A stretch of DNA of 6,752 nt. Origin: Alcaligenaceae bacterium. GTDB lineage: Bacteria; Pseudomonadota; Gammaproteobacteria; Burkholderiales; Burkholderiaceae_B. Location of the stretch: positions 1 through 6,752 of the forward strand of contig JAAZGT010000085.1 in NCBI GenBank assembly GCA_012511095.1, in the 5' to 3' direction. Shown here in pieces: positions 1 to 5,871 of this stretch (position 1 is its first letter; each line of letters starts with the position of its first letter). Under the pieces are notes generated by a model. The model had not been told where the DNA came from. It saw nothing but the letters and a program-made list of their open reading frames with translations, and did not search any database. A program made the translations under genes and the position numbers.

Positions 1-1121
1 GGTAAATCAGACCACTTTTTAATGTCTTTACCATCAAATTTGATGATCACATCACCTGGGCGAATACCGGCTTTTTGAGCTGGACTACCCTGCTCAACAT
101 TGCTCACTAAGGCACCCTCGGCATTAGCTAAACCAATCGCCTCGGCGACGTCCTCTTGAACCTCAGAAATCGTTACACCGATGCGACCACGCACCACGCG
201 ACCTGTTTCTTTAAGCTGGTCTACCACTTTCATGGCCTCATTAATAGGAATTGATAAAGAAATTCCCATAAAACCACCAGAACGTGAAATGATTTGTGAG
301 TTAACTCCCACTACCTTACCACTTAGATCAATTAAAGGACCACCTGAGTTACCTGGGTTAACAGCCACATCCGTTTGAATAAATGGTAAGTAATCGCCAG
401 TATCACGATTAATCGCACTAACAATACCAGCGGTCACAGTTGAGTCTAAACCAAATGGCGAACCAATAGCTAAAACCCATTGACCCTTTTTAAGATCATC
501 AGAAACACCGATCTCTAATGGTTTTAGATCGGTTGCCTCAACCTTAATTAAGGCAAGATCAGTACGTTCGTCAGTACCGACAACCTCACCAGTTAACTCC
601 TTACCGTCGTGTAAAGTCACAATAATTTTAGAGGCTTTATCAATCACGTGATTATTAGTGATGATATAGCCATCTTCGGAGATAACAAAACCTGAACCTA
701 CATTGCTCGGCACTTGACGCTCAGCTCGGTCACCTGGTTGAGGCGCACGACGACCGCGATCATTTCTTTGACCTGGAAAACCAAAGTCAGGACCGAAGAA
801 GAAACGGAAAAGCTCCTCCATATCTGGGTCCATACCAAAATGACCACCACTAAAACCGCGTGATGATACTGACTCCATGGTGCGAATATTAACAACACTC
901 TGCTCAGTCTTAACCACAATCTCAGTAAAATCTGGCAAAGCAACTAAACCGTTACTCTTAGGGTTAACAACTGCTGGTGCAGTCACAGATGCAGGGGCTG
1001 ATGAATTAGCCTCTTGCTTAACCACTGGTGAAGGCAATAGCTTGTTATCTTGAGCCATTGCTGATGTTGCAAATAAACTCAGTGCTAAGGCTGTGGATAT
1101 AAAGGTTTTTTTCATTAACAT
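1..1121 (-). CDS. mucD: Do-family periplasmic serine endopeptidase/chaperone (DegP/MucD), C-terminal part cut off by the window edge
   Basis: I translated this by hand from the minus strand. The frame is open from the ATG at 1121 to the left edge, giving 373 codons. Residues 1-23 form a Sec signal peptide (KK, a hydrophobic core, then AMA before Q24). After a low-complexity linker come the family's FFFG segment and a basic, Gly/Arg-rich loop. The chymotrypsin-like protease domain follows with its complete triad: His158 in TNNHV, Asp188 in TDLAL and Ser259 in GNSGGPL. PDZ1 begins near residue 305 (GRIGV at 312-316) and is cut by the edge; the rest of PDZ1 and probably PDZ2 lie outside. Family members degrade or refold misfolded envelope proteins. 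AAGGA at 1132-1136 lies 10 nt before ATG 1121, so I prefer that start to the in-frame ATG at 1115. It lies 58 bp after rseB, the usual end of a sigma-E cluster. MucD versus DegP naming is by synteny only. Confidence 0.95.
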   Translation of the reverse strand, partial: MLMKKTFISTALALSLFATSAMAQDNKLLPSPVVKQEANSSAPASVTAPAVVNPKSNGLVALPDFTEIVVKTEQSVVNIRTMESVSSRGFSGGHFGMDPDMEELFRFFFGPDFGFPGQRNDRGRRAPQPGDRAERQVPSNVGSGFVISEDGYIITNNHVIDKASKIIVTLHDGKELTGEVVGTDERTDLALIKVEATDLKPLEIGVSDDLKKGQWVLAIGSPFGLDSTVTAGIVSAINRDTGDYLPFIQTDVAVNPGNSGGPLIDLSGKVVGVNSQIISRSGGFMGISLSIPINEAMKVVDQLKETGRVVRGRIGVTISEVQEDVAEAIGLANAEGALVSNVEQGSPAQKAGIRPGDVIIKFDGKDIKKWSDL

Positions 1122-1131
1122 ACTAAATGTA

Positions 1132-1136
1132 TCCTT
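1132..1136 (-). promoter_or_regulatory. Ribosome binding site deciding the mucD start
   Basis: AAGGA lies 10 nt before ATG 1121 and 16 nt before the alternative ATG 1115. The spacing favours the first. No convincing promoter was found in the 58-bp gap after rseB, so mucD is likely co-transcribed. Confidence 0.6.
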
Positions 1137-1179
1137 AGTTACTAATGGTATTTGAACTAGTATTTTGTGCTTAAAACAC

Positions 1180-2187
1180 TTAGTCCGTCATTGAATTGTT
1201 TTTAGTGGATTCTGCTACCGTTTTAAGTGTAGCTAAAGGCATAGCGCCCAACACAGTGAGCCAATAGGTGCCTAAACGCCTACTATAAATATTAACCGCT
1301 CCCTCTACCTGATCAGTGTGACCATAACGCTTTGTGTCCTGCTGATCGAGCTCTTGAATAAATAAAGAGAATGAGGATAAACCATCAGAAAAGGTTAGTT
1401 GTTTAACCTCTTTTTTAGTTCCAATTCCTAAATTAAAACTCGTAACTTTTTGAAAACCACTGGGCAGAAAAAACTCCCACCCTTCGGCTTCTAAATCAAG
1501 CTCATTAAATTGTGGTTTAAAGTGCGTCCAACCCGTATAGTCATGCTCACTCTCTATCGATGATGTTGCTAATTGCTCATCAAAAGACAGCTGGGTAAAA
1601 GTAGTTTGGCTAACGATTTGTTGTTTAGGATCGATAGTTTCAATTTGGAGCAATAAACGTTTAATCGGTTCGACACAAAGTCTAAAACCATAACGTTGTA
1701 AATCCTTGGGTTCAATTATTATTTTTTTACAATCAATACCCGCAACCCGCGTTGTGGCATCTAATTCTTGAGCAAAGTAATAGTCTGTAATTCCAGTCGA
1801 TTTTTTTAGTAATATGCCTGGAAAATCATGCGACCTAATCGGTGTACTCACCACCACCTTTTGCTCGGGATGTAATTGAATTTGCTGATCGTCTGTGCGT
1901 AAAACCTCGATAGGACTACCATCTAATGACTCGACGCGGCGTGTGAGCTGACCATTATGATAGACATTAGTAATGCGCGAGCTAACTAAATTTTGATTAG
2001 CCCAATGTGAAACAAAAACGCCTTGGTAATTATTTTGAGTTGAGGCCAATTGAATTTGATTGAGCAATTGCTCAAGATTTAACTCCTCAACCTCTGGCGC
2101 AGTTTGCGCATAACTCATCGTTGAGACCACGAATGACAAAACAAACGCGCTAATCCCTAAGAGCGGTTTATGCAGCAGTTTGATCAT
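1180..2187 (-). CDS. rseB: RseB/MucB, periplasmic regulator of sigma-E activity
   Basis: The product is a 335-residue secreted protein, the usual length for RseB/MucB. Residues 1-28 are a signal peptide (positive start, hydrophobic core, likely cut near SYA-Q). The N-terminal lipoprotein-carrier-like domain (about 34-205) carries the family pattern NYQGVFV (53-59) and the block from RVAGIDC to RYGFRLC (147-171). The smaller C-terminal domain (about 220-330) has FSDGLSSFSLFI and GAVNIYSRRLGTYWLTVLG. In the known family, RseB binds the periplasmic tail of RseA and shields it from site-1 cleavage until mislocalised lipid or LPS signals release it. The start ATG shares an ATGA with the rseA stop, so translation is probably coupled; the nearest AAAGG lies about 15 nt upstream and is a weak ribosome site alone. 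Cys153 and Cys171 are the only cysteines and could form a disulfide. Confidence 0.94.
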   Translation of the reverse strand: MIKLLHKPLLGISAFVLSFVVSTMSYAQTAPEVEELNLEQLLNQIQLASTQNNYQGVFVSHWANQNLVSSRITNVYHNGQLTRRVESLDGSPIEVLRTDDQQIQLHPEQKVVVSTPIRSHDFPGILLKKSTGITDYYFAQELDATTRVAGIDCKKIIIEPKDLQRYGFRLCVEPIKRLLLQIETIDPKQQIVSQTTFTQLSFDEQLATSSIESEHDYTGWTHFKPQFNELDLEAEGWEFFLPSGFQKVTSFNLGIGTKKEVKQLTFSDGLSSFSLFIQELDQQDTKRYGHTDQVEGAVNIYSRRLGTYWLTVLGAMPLATLKTVAESTKNNSMTD

Positions 2188-2915
2188 CTAGCGACACCCA
2201 TGCCTTTGTAATTAACTTGCATAAAAGGCGTATTGGCTGACATCGCACTGTGGGATCGCAAATACTCTGGATAGGTACGACGACCCTCCTCGTTGCTCTC
2301 ATAGTTATTAGCAGTCACATTAGCAACCACCGCTGGTGCATGACTAAAGCTTTGTACTGGCACCGCTACGGTTGGCTCTTGTATTGAGTTTGGCAACGCC
2401 TCAATAGACTCAATTTGAGTCGATGCTAAGACAGGTGCTGAGGCAGCTGTTGTCGATTGAATATCAGCAGTTTGAAAAGCATTGTAGGTCATGATGGTAG
2501 CAAAGGCTGCCGCTAAACCACCAGAAAAAAAGGCCAAATGTGTTTTTGTTTTACGGGGTATCTGCTGAATCTTTGTATCTGCACTCACTGAGTCGCGGGA
2601 GCCCACAAAACCATAAGTGCCAGTCGCTAATTGCTCATCTTGCCACTCAATACTATCTATTGAATGAGTTGCTTCGGCCTCTAAAGCCTTGGAAAAACGA
2701 ACTGAAAACAAATCGGAAGTACTTATAGCTAGGCTGTCGTCACGTAAAACGTCACTGATGAGCTGAAAACGCTTTAACTCAATACAATGCTCATCATCTA
2801 AACAATCTAATACAGCCTCAAACTCAGAGTCGCTAAGCTCACCGTCTAAAAAAGCACTTAGACGCTCGAGTCGCTCTAATTGATTAGAAGTTGATAAATC
2901 CCTAGTATTATTCAT
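2184..2915 (-). CDS. rseA: RseA/MucA-type anti-sigma-E factor, single-pass inner-membrane protein
   Basis: The 243-residue product has the RseA/MucA layout. An N-terminal cytoplasmic domain starts with RLERLSAFLDGELSDSEFE (about 15-33), the sigma-binding helix pattern, and runs to about residue 80. A polar linker follows, then one transmembrane helix at about 127-147 (LAFFSGGLAAAFATIMTYNAF) preceded by RKTKTH, which fits a cytoplasmic N-terminus. The Ala/Ser/Pro-rich periplasmic tail ends with YPEYLRSHSAMS (215-226), resembling the conserved tail helix of the family that contacts RseB. In the known pathway, the protein holds sigma-E inactive until stepwise periplasmic and intramembrane proteolysis frees it. 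AGGAAG at 2923-2928 precedes the ATG by 7 nt and supports this start. The gene follows rpoE after 40 bp and overlaps rseB by 4 nt. Sequence in this family diverges quickly, so context carries much of the call. Confidence 0.92.
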   Translation of the reverse strand: MNNTRDLSTSNQLERLERLSAFLDGELSDSEFEAVLDCLDDEHCIELKRFQLISDVLRDDSLAISTSDLFSVRFSKALEAEATHSIDSIEWQDEQLATGTYGFVGSRDSVSADTKIQQIPRKTKTHLAFFSGGLAAAFATIMTYNAFQTADIQSTTAASAPVLASTQIESIEALPNSIQEPTVAVPVQSFSHAPAVVANVTANNYESNEEGRRTYPEYLRSHSAMSANTPFMQVNYKGMGVAR

Positions 2916-2955
2916 TAAATGACTTCCTTATGCCAGGACCATGCTAAATAATATG

Positions 2956-3561
2956 CTACCATGGCCTGCCATCAATATCGGTACCTAAAACAGCTTTGAG
3001 ACGCTCTGATAAGGCCTCACGCGCTCTAAATATGCGCGATCTTACTGTACCGACAGGGCAATCCATAACAGTCGCTATTTCCTCATAAGTTAACCCCTCA
3101 AGCTCGCGCAGCTCAATTGCTTGTCGTAATTGCTCTGGCAAATCGTCGATAGCTTCCTGTAAGGCCTCGACAATTTCACGATTATGCATGTGTGTTTCAG
3201 GAGTTTCTCCATCTGTTAGATTGTCTAAGAGCGAAAAAGTTTCACCATCCTGACTTTCTATTTGATCAGAAACAAATACTTGATTGTGTTTGGAGGAAAT
3301 ATGGTTTCTCGCTGTATTGACAGCGATACGATAAAGCCAAGTATAGAAAGCACTTTCATTACGAAACTTTGGCAATGCTCTATAGGCTTTTAAAAATGTT
3401 TCTTGGGCAATGTCTTCGACATCGCTTTGATTATGCAAAATACGACTAAGCAAACGTAAGATACGTCGCTGGTATTTGCTCACCAGCAACTCAAATGCTC
3501 TTTTATCACCGGCCTGAGCTCTTTTAACTAAGGCCTCATCAATCTGTCGCTCTGTACTCAT
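2956..3561 (-). CDS. rpoE: RpoE/AlgU-type extracytoplasmic-function RNA polymerase sigma factor
   Basis: The 201-residue protein is a compact ECF sigma factor with sigma-2 (about 24-90) and sigma-4 (about 130-190) regions and no sigma-3. Region 2 shows DVEDIAQETFLKAYRAL (48-64) and the promoter-melting segment FYTWLYRIAVNTARN (72-86). Region 4 has LPEQLRQAIELRELEG followed by the helix-turn-helix LTYEEIATVMDCPVGTVRSR (157-176). It directs polymerase to envelope-stress promoters and is held by the RseA encoded next to it. I start it at ATG 3561 rather than at the in-frame ATG at 3582: AGGAG at 3570-3574 sits 8 nt before 3561, and the N-terminus MSTERQIDEALVKRAQ then matches the family. The longer version would add MVLGDLG and overlap the upstream gene. 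No sigma-E-type promoter (GAACTT with TCTGA) was seen directly upstream, so it may depend on read-through from fabF. Confidence 0.96.
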   Translation of the reverse strand: MSTERQIDEALVKRAQAGDKRAFELLVSKYQRRILRLLSRILHNQSDVEDIAQETFLKAYRALPKFRNESAFYTWLYRIAVNTARNHISSKHNQVFVSDQIESQDGETFSLLDNLTDGETPETHMHNREIVEALQEAIDDLPEQLRQAIELRELEGLTYEEIATVMDCPVGTVRSRIFRAREALSERLKAVLGTDIDGRPW

Positions 3562-3569
3562 GCCAAGAT

Positions 3570-3574
3570 CTCCT
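3570..3574 (-). promoter_or_regulatory. Ribosome binding site of rpoE, overlapping the upstream stop codon
   Basis: AGGAG lies 8 nt before the rpoE ATG at 3561. Two of its bases fall inside the TAG stop (3573-3575) of the small membrane gene. This placement fixes the rpoE start and suggests that ribosomes ending the upstream gene can reinitiate on rpoE. The coupling is inferred from geometry. Confidence 0.8.
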
Positions 3575-3980
3575 AAGACCAATTATGACACAAAGCGTTA
3601 AAGCGCCGCTTTTCTTGTGGTGTTAGGCTATATAACCAAAACACTAAGGGATAACGCTTGCCTTGGTCAGATTGTATAACGAGATAACACCAAAACAAGG
3701 CGTGACGCACAGAAATGATTTTGCATAAGATGCCCGCCTCTTGAGCATAAGGATAGTATCGACAATCACCTTCTGGACTTAAGTACAAGCGACTACCCAA
3801 CTGCGGGCTGTGCGACCTTAAGTAGACAAAAGCAATCGCCGTTAAGAGGCAAGCAGTAGTAAAACCAAATAGTAGCATCAAAGTAACCCAGATTAAGCCA
3901 GCCTTATAAAATACCTCATAAGCAGCGGGCTTAATCTGTAGTGTTTGACACCACACTCGGTTTAATAAAGGAGAGGACAT
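3573..3980 (-). CDS. Small inner-membrane protein between fabF and rpoE, possibly YgfX/CptA-like
   Basis: I do not firmly recognise this protein. From ATG 3980 it has 135 residues. A short polar N-terminus is followed by a long hydrophobic stretch (about 26-54), either one long helix or a tight hairpin with almost no loop. A soluble C-terminal half follows with LYLSPEGDCRYY, then RYPLVFWLYSLTPQEKRRF (109-127). The layout (hydrophobic start, basic C-terminus ending in a W-x-x-S-x-x-x-x-E-x-R-like pattern) and the length resemble YgfX/CptA-like proteins, but this is from memory of the family and tentative. The reading frame extends upstream to a TTG at 4061, but that would overlap the fabF end by 71 bp; the ATG 10 nt after the fabF stop is more plausible, although only a weak AAGG lies 15 nt before it. 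It has five cysteines (11, 44, 73, 86, 98) plus one near the end (131). Position suggests co-transcription with fabF and rpoE. Confidence 0.7.
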   Translation of the reverse strand: MSSPLLNRVWCQTLQIKPAAYEVFYKAGLIWVTLMLLFGFTTACLLTAIAFVYLRSHSPQLGSRLYLSPEGDCRYYPYAQEAGILCKIISVRHALFWCYLVIQSDQGKRYPLVFWLYSLTPQEKRRFNALCHNWS

Positions 3981-3990
3981 GTAGTCGCTA

Positions 3991-5220
3991 CTAAACCTTT
4001 TTAACAACCATTGAGCCGTTAGTACCACCGAAACCAAATGAGTTAGAAATAGCGTACTCAATCGCTAAATCACGTGCTTCATTGGCACAGTAGTCTAAAT
4101 CACACTCTGGATCTTGGTTGAAAATGTTAATAGTTGGTGGCGATTTTTGATTGTAAACCGCTAATGTCGCAAACACACCCTCAATACCACCAGCAGCACC
4201 CAATAAGTGACCTGTCATGGATTTGGTAGAGTTTACAACCACCTTATGCGCATGATCACCTAAAGCTAATTTAAGCGCTTTAGTTTCATTAATGTCACCT
4301 AAAGGTGTTGAGGTACCGTGAGCGTTAACGTAATTAATCTGATCTGGGTTGATGCCTGCGTTTCTAATGGCATTAACCATACCGCGACGTGGGCCATCCT
4401 CGTTAGGTGCAGTGATATGATGCGCATCAGAGCTCATACCGTAACCAACTAACTCTGCATAAATGCGAGCACCACGCTTTTTAGCATGCTCATACTCTTC
4501 GAGAACCATCACACCAGCACCCTCACCCAATACGAAACCATCGCGGTCTCTATCCCATGGGCGTGAAGCTGTGGTTGGATCATCATTGCGAGTAGATAAA
4601 GCACGCATCGCAGCGAAACCACCAATACCTAATGGTGAAACTGTCGACTCGGCACCACCTGCGATCATGATATCAGCATCACCGTATTCAATTAAGCGAC
4701 CCGCATCACCAATAGAGTGTAAACCGGTAGTACATGCTGATACGACAGCGTAGCTTGGACCCTTAAGGCCTAGCATAATAGTTAAATGGCCTGAGATTAA
4801 GTTAATTAATGAAGCAGGCACGAAGAATGGGTTAATGCGACGCGGACCCTTGTCTAGATAAGCAGTTTGAGTTTCCTCAATGCGTGGTAAACCACCAATA
4901 CCTGAACTAACGATCACACCAGCGCGCTCAGGGTTAATCTGATTAACATCTAGACCTGAATCACGCCAAGCGTCCATACTTGCAGCTATACCGTAATGGA
5001 TAAAGGTATCCATTTGTCTAGCATCTCTTGAGTTAATGTACTGGGTAACGTCAAAGTCTTTGACCTCACCAGCAATCTGAGAGTTGAAATCACTCGCATC
5101 AAAACGGGTAATAGGGCCAATACCTGAACGGCCATTGACCAAATTATCCCATGCGGAATCAATGGTATTTCCAACAGGTGACGTAATGCCCAAGCCTGTT
5201 ATGACGACTCGTCTTCTCAC
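3991..5220 (-). CDS. fabF: 3-oxoacyl-[acyl-carrier-protein] synthase II (FabF/KAS II)
   Basis: The 409-residue product is a full-length condensing enzyme that extends acyl-ACP by two carbons using malonyl-ACP, in the cytoplasm. The thiolase-fold active site is complete: nucleophile Cys163 in VSACTTG, His301 in NAHGTST, Lys333 in NSTKSMTGH and His338. The glycine-rich GFGGTNGS (396-403) near the C-terminus is also typical. Cys-His-His with this spacing marks FabF/FabB rather than FabH, and the close agreement with E. coli FabF numbering favours KAS II. The start is GTG at 5220, preceded by a strong AAGGAG at 5227-5232 with 6 nt spacing, and the N-terminus MRRRVVITGLG matches the family. It lies 138 bp after acpP, with a terminator-like structure between them. 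The product of acpP is its substrate carrier and FabG reduces its product. Confidence 0.98.
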   Translation of the reverse strand: MRRRVVITGLGITSPVGNTIDSAWDNLVNGRSGIGPITRFDASDFNSQIAGEVKDFDVTQYINSRDARQMDTFIHYGIAASMDAWRDSGLDVNQINPERAGVIVSSGIGGLPRIEETQTAYLDKGPRRINPFFVPASLINLISGHLTIMLGLKGPSYAVVSACTTGLHSIGDAGRLIEYGDADIMIAGGAESTVSPLGIGGFAAMRALSTRNDDPTTASRPWDRDRDGFVLGEGAGVMVLEEYEHAKKRGARIYAELVGYGMSSDAHHITAPNEDGPRRGMVNAIRNAGINPDQINYVNAHGTSTPLGDINETKALKLALGDHAHKVVVNSTKSMTGHLLGAAGGIEGVFATLAVYNQKSPPTINIFNQDPECDLDYCANEARDLAIEYAISNSFGFGGTNGSMVVKKV

Positions 5221-5226
5221 AAAACA

Positions 5227-5232
5227 CTCCTT
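5227..5232 (-). promoter_or_regulatory. Ribosome binding site of fabF, supporting a GTG start
   Basis: AAGGAG lies 6 nt before the GTG at 5218-5220. It is the strongest Shine-Dalgarno match near this gene and decides for the non-ATG start, which also gives the canonical N-terminus of FabF. Confidence 0.85.
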
Positions 5233-5265
5233 AATGAGTAGTTAAGTTTTTTGTTATTTGTAATG

Positions 5266-5335
5266 AAACAAAAAACCGCCTAATCCTATGAATTGCGCTA
5301 GCGATGCTTAGCTACAAAATATAGTCTAGGCGGTT
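5266..5335 (-). terminator. Intrinsic terminator or attenuator between acpP and fabF
   Basis: Read on the minus strand, AACCGCCTA (5327-5335) is perfectly complementary to TAGGCGGTT (5274-5282), a 9-bp stem with a GC-rich core. It is followed at once by a run of six T (5270-5275), then GTTT. The 44-nt loop holds an inner hairpin (GCTAAGC-ATC-GCTAGC, about 5297-5312, one bulged A). Stem plus T-run is the signature of Rho-independent termination. Its place 24 nt after the acpP stop suggests that much transcription ends here, leaving fabF and the sigma-E genes to read-through or another promoter. The large branched loop makes termination efficiency uncertain. Confidence 0.7.
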
Positions 5336-5358
5336 ATGCGAAAAAATCACCCAAGCGA

Positions 5359-5598
5359 TTACTTCTTGTTAGCAGTGATAAAATCAATTGCTTGTTGAAC
5401 AGTAGTGATTTTCTCTGCTTCTTCGTCAGGGATTTCTGTTTCGAACTCGTCTTCTAAGCACATAACTAACTCAACCATATCTAGTGAGTCAGCGCCTAGG
5501 TCATCTAAGAAAGAAGATTCGTTTTTTACTTCTGACTCGTCTTTAATCGCTAATTGCTCAGCAATAATGCTCTTGACGCGTTGTTCGATGCTATCCAT
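5359..5598 (-). CDS. acpP: Acyl carrier protein
   Basis: The 79-residue acidic protein is a standard AcpP, the carrier that holds growing acyl chains on a 4'-phosphopantetheine arm. The arm attaches to Ser38 in the signature DDLGADSLDMVELVM (32-46). The conserved helix III region EIPDEEAEKITTVQQAIDFI (55-74) is also present. The start is ATG 5598: GGAG at 5605-5608 is spaced 6 nt from it, and 79 residues is the normal length. An in-frame TTG at 5610 would add MEKY and use the Shine-Dalgarno itself as codons, so I reject it. One oddity is Cys47 (VMCLEDEF), where E. coli ACP and many others have alanine. It sits between fabG and fabF but is flanked by a long upstream leader and a downstream terminator, which fits separate high-level expression. 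Confidence 0.97.
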   Translation of the reverse strand: MDSIEQRVKSIIAEQLAIKDESEVKNESSFLDDLGADSLDMVELVMCLEDEFETEIPDEEAEKITTVQQAIDFITANKK

Positions 5599-5604
5599 GT
5601 ATTT

Positions 5605-5608
5605 CTCC
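5605..5608 (-). promoter_or_regulatory. Ribosome binding site of acpP, next to a small hairpin
   Basis: GGAG lies 6 nt before ATG 5598 and decides the start. Just upstream, AAGGG (5621-5625) and CCCTT (5611-5615) form a 5-bp hairpin with a 5-nt loop. Its 3' arm ends two bases before the GGAG, so the hairpin abuts the ribosome site without covering it. Confidence 0.75.
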
Positions 5609-5679
5609 AAAAGGGATAAACCCTTGCTAGTTAAAAACCAATGGTCAATATGACCTATATTGTGATTAATTGTTTTGAA

Positions 5680-5719
5680 CTACTTAAGTCTAAGTAAAAA
5701 TTAAAAGAAACTCAAGTAG
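5680..5719. repeat. Inverted repeats overlapping the candidate acpP promoter
   Basis: Two nested symmetries are present. TACTTA-AGTC-TAAGTA (5681-5696) is a perfect 6-4-6 inverted repeat covering the candidate -10 box. CTACTTAAG (5680-5688) and CTCAAGTAG (5711-5719) form 9-bp arms with one mismatch that becomes a G-U pair in minus-strand RNA, around a 22-nt loop. Either could be a repressor site or an RNA stem. Confidence 0.45.
5687..5715 (-). promoter_or_regulatory. Candidate sigma-70-type promoter for acpP
   Basis: On the minus strand TTGAGT (5710-5715, 4 of 6 matches to TTGACA) and TAGACT (5687-5692, 4 of 6 to TATAAT) are separated by 17 bp. The region upstream is very A/T-rich, which could act as an UP element. 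Transcription would begin near 5680, giving a leader of roughly 80 nt before the ATG. The matches are moderate and such hits arise by chance in A/T-rich DNA. Confidence 0.35.
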
Positions 5720-5743
5720 GGCAAAACACCCAAAATTGCAATG

Positions 5744-5783
5744 TGCAGTGTTTAACAACTGCATTTTAGACAAAAACACTGCA
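5744..5783. repeat. 10-bp perfect inverted repeat in the acpP leader
   Basis: TGCAGTGTTT (5744-5753) and AAACACTGCA (5774-5783) are exact reverse complements separated by 20 nt. The octamer TGCAATGT also occurs twice as a direct repeat (5737-5744 and 5780-5787), and ACTGCA recurs inside the loop (5758-5763). This concentration of related words suggests a protein-binding cluster or a hairpin; there is no T-run after it that would make it a terminator. Confidence 0.55.
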
Positions 5784-5792
5784 ATGTTCATT

Positions 5793-5841
5793 AAATAAGT
5801 CGTTAATAAGAATAATTTTCTTTCATAACGACTAGTTATTT
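5793..5841. repeat. Inverted repeat with a 20-nt loop in the acpP leader
   Basis: AGTCGTTA (5798-5805) and TAACGACT (5826-5833) are perfect 8-bp arms around a 20-nt A/T-rich loop. Beyond a small bulge the pairing resumes with AAATA and its partner in TTATTT at 5836-5841, giving a longer imperfect stem. There is no GC-rich core with a T-run, so I do not call it a terminator. Confidence 0.5.
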
Positions 5842-5853
5842 GTACTGTTTCGG

Positions 5854-5871
5854 TTTAATTTTAAAATTAAA
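5854..5871. repeat. 18-bp perfect A/T palindrome
   Basis: TTTAATTTTAAAATTAAA reads the same on both strands. It lies in a block that is almost free of G and C (5854-5894), which also contains TTTTAAAA again at 5886-5893. The block is flanked by TCGGTTT (5850-5856) and AAACCGA (5902-5908). It could be a curved or UP-like element or a nucleoid-protein site; low base complexity raises the odds of chance symmetry. Confidence 0.5.

Noticed and set aside
698..943. Minus-strand 81-codon open frame inside mucD
   Set aside because: It is out of frame with the intact protease reading frame carrying His158, Asp188 and Ser259, and has no family resemblance.
2936..2958. TAGCAT direct repeat in the rpoE-rseA gap
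   Set aside because: Only two 6-bp copies in A/T-rich DNA; expected by chance and with no sign of regulation.
3562..3582. Seven-residue N-terminal extension of rpoE from ATG 3582
   Set aside because: It overlaps the upstream gene, would read through the AGGAG ribosome site as codons, and is not shared by the family.
3981..4061. Extended start of the small membrane gene at TTG 4061
   Set aside because: It would overlap the 3' end of fabF by 71 bp; the ATG just after the fabF stop gives a more natural gene boundary and family-like length.
4463..4753. Plus-strand open frame of 96 codons within fabF
   Set aside because: It lies wholly antisense to fabF, whose catalytic motifs are intact, and its product is low-complexity (Ser/Pro/Ala-rich) without a ribosome site.
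5599..5610. TTG start of acpP at 5610
   Set aside because: Its codons consist of the Shine-Dalgarno GGAG, and the ATG at 5598 gives the standard 79-residue ACP.
5405..5653. Plus-strand open frame of 82 codons over acpP
   Set aside because: It is the complement of acpP, Ser-rich from reversed acidic codons, and has no family resemblance.
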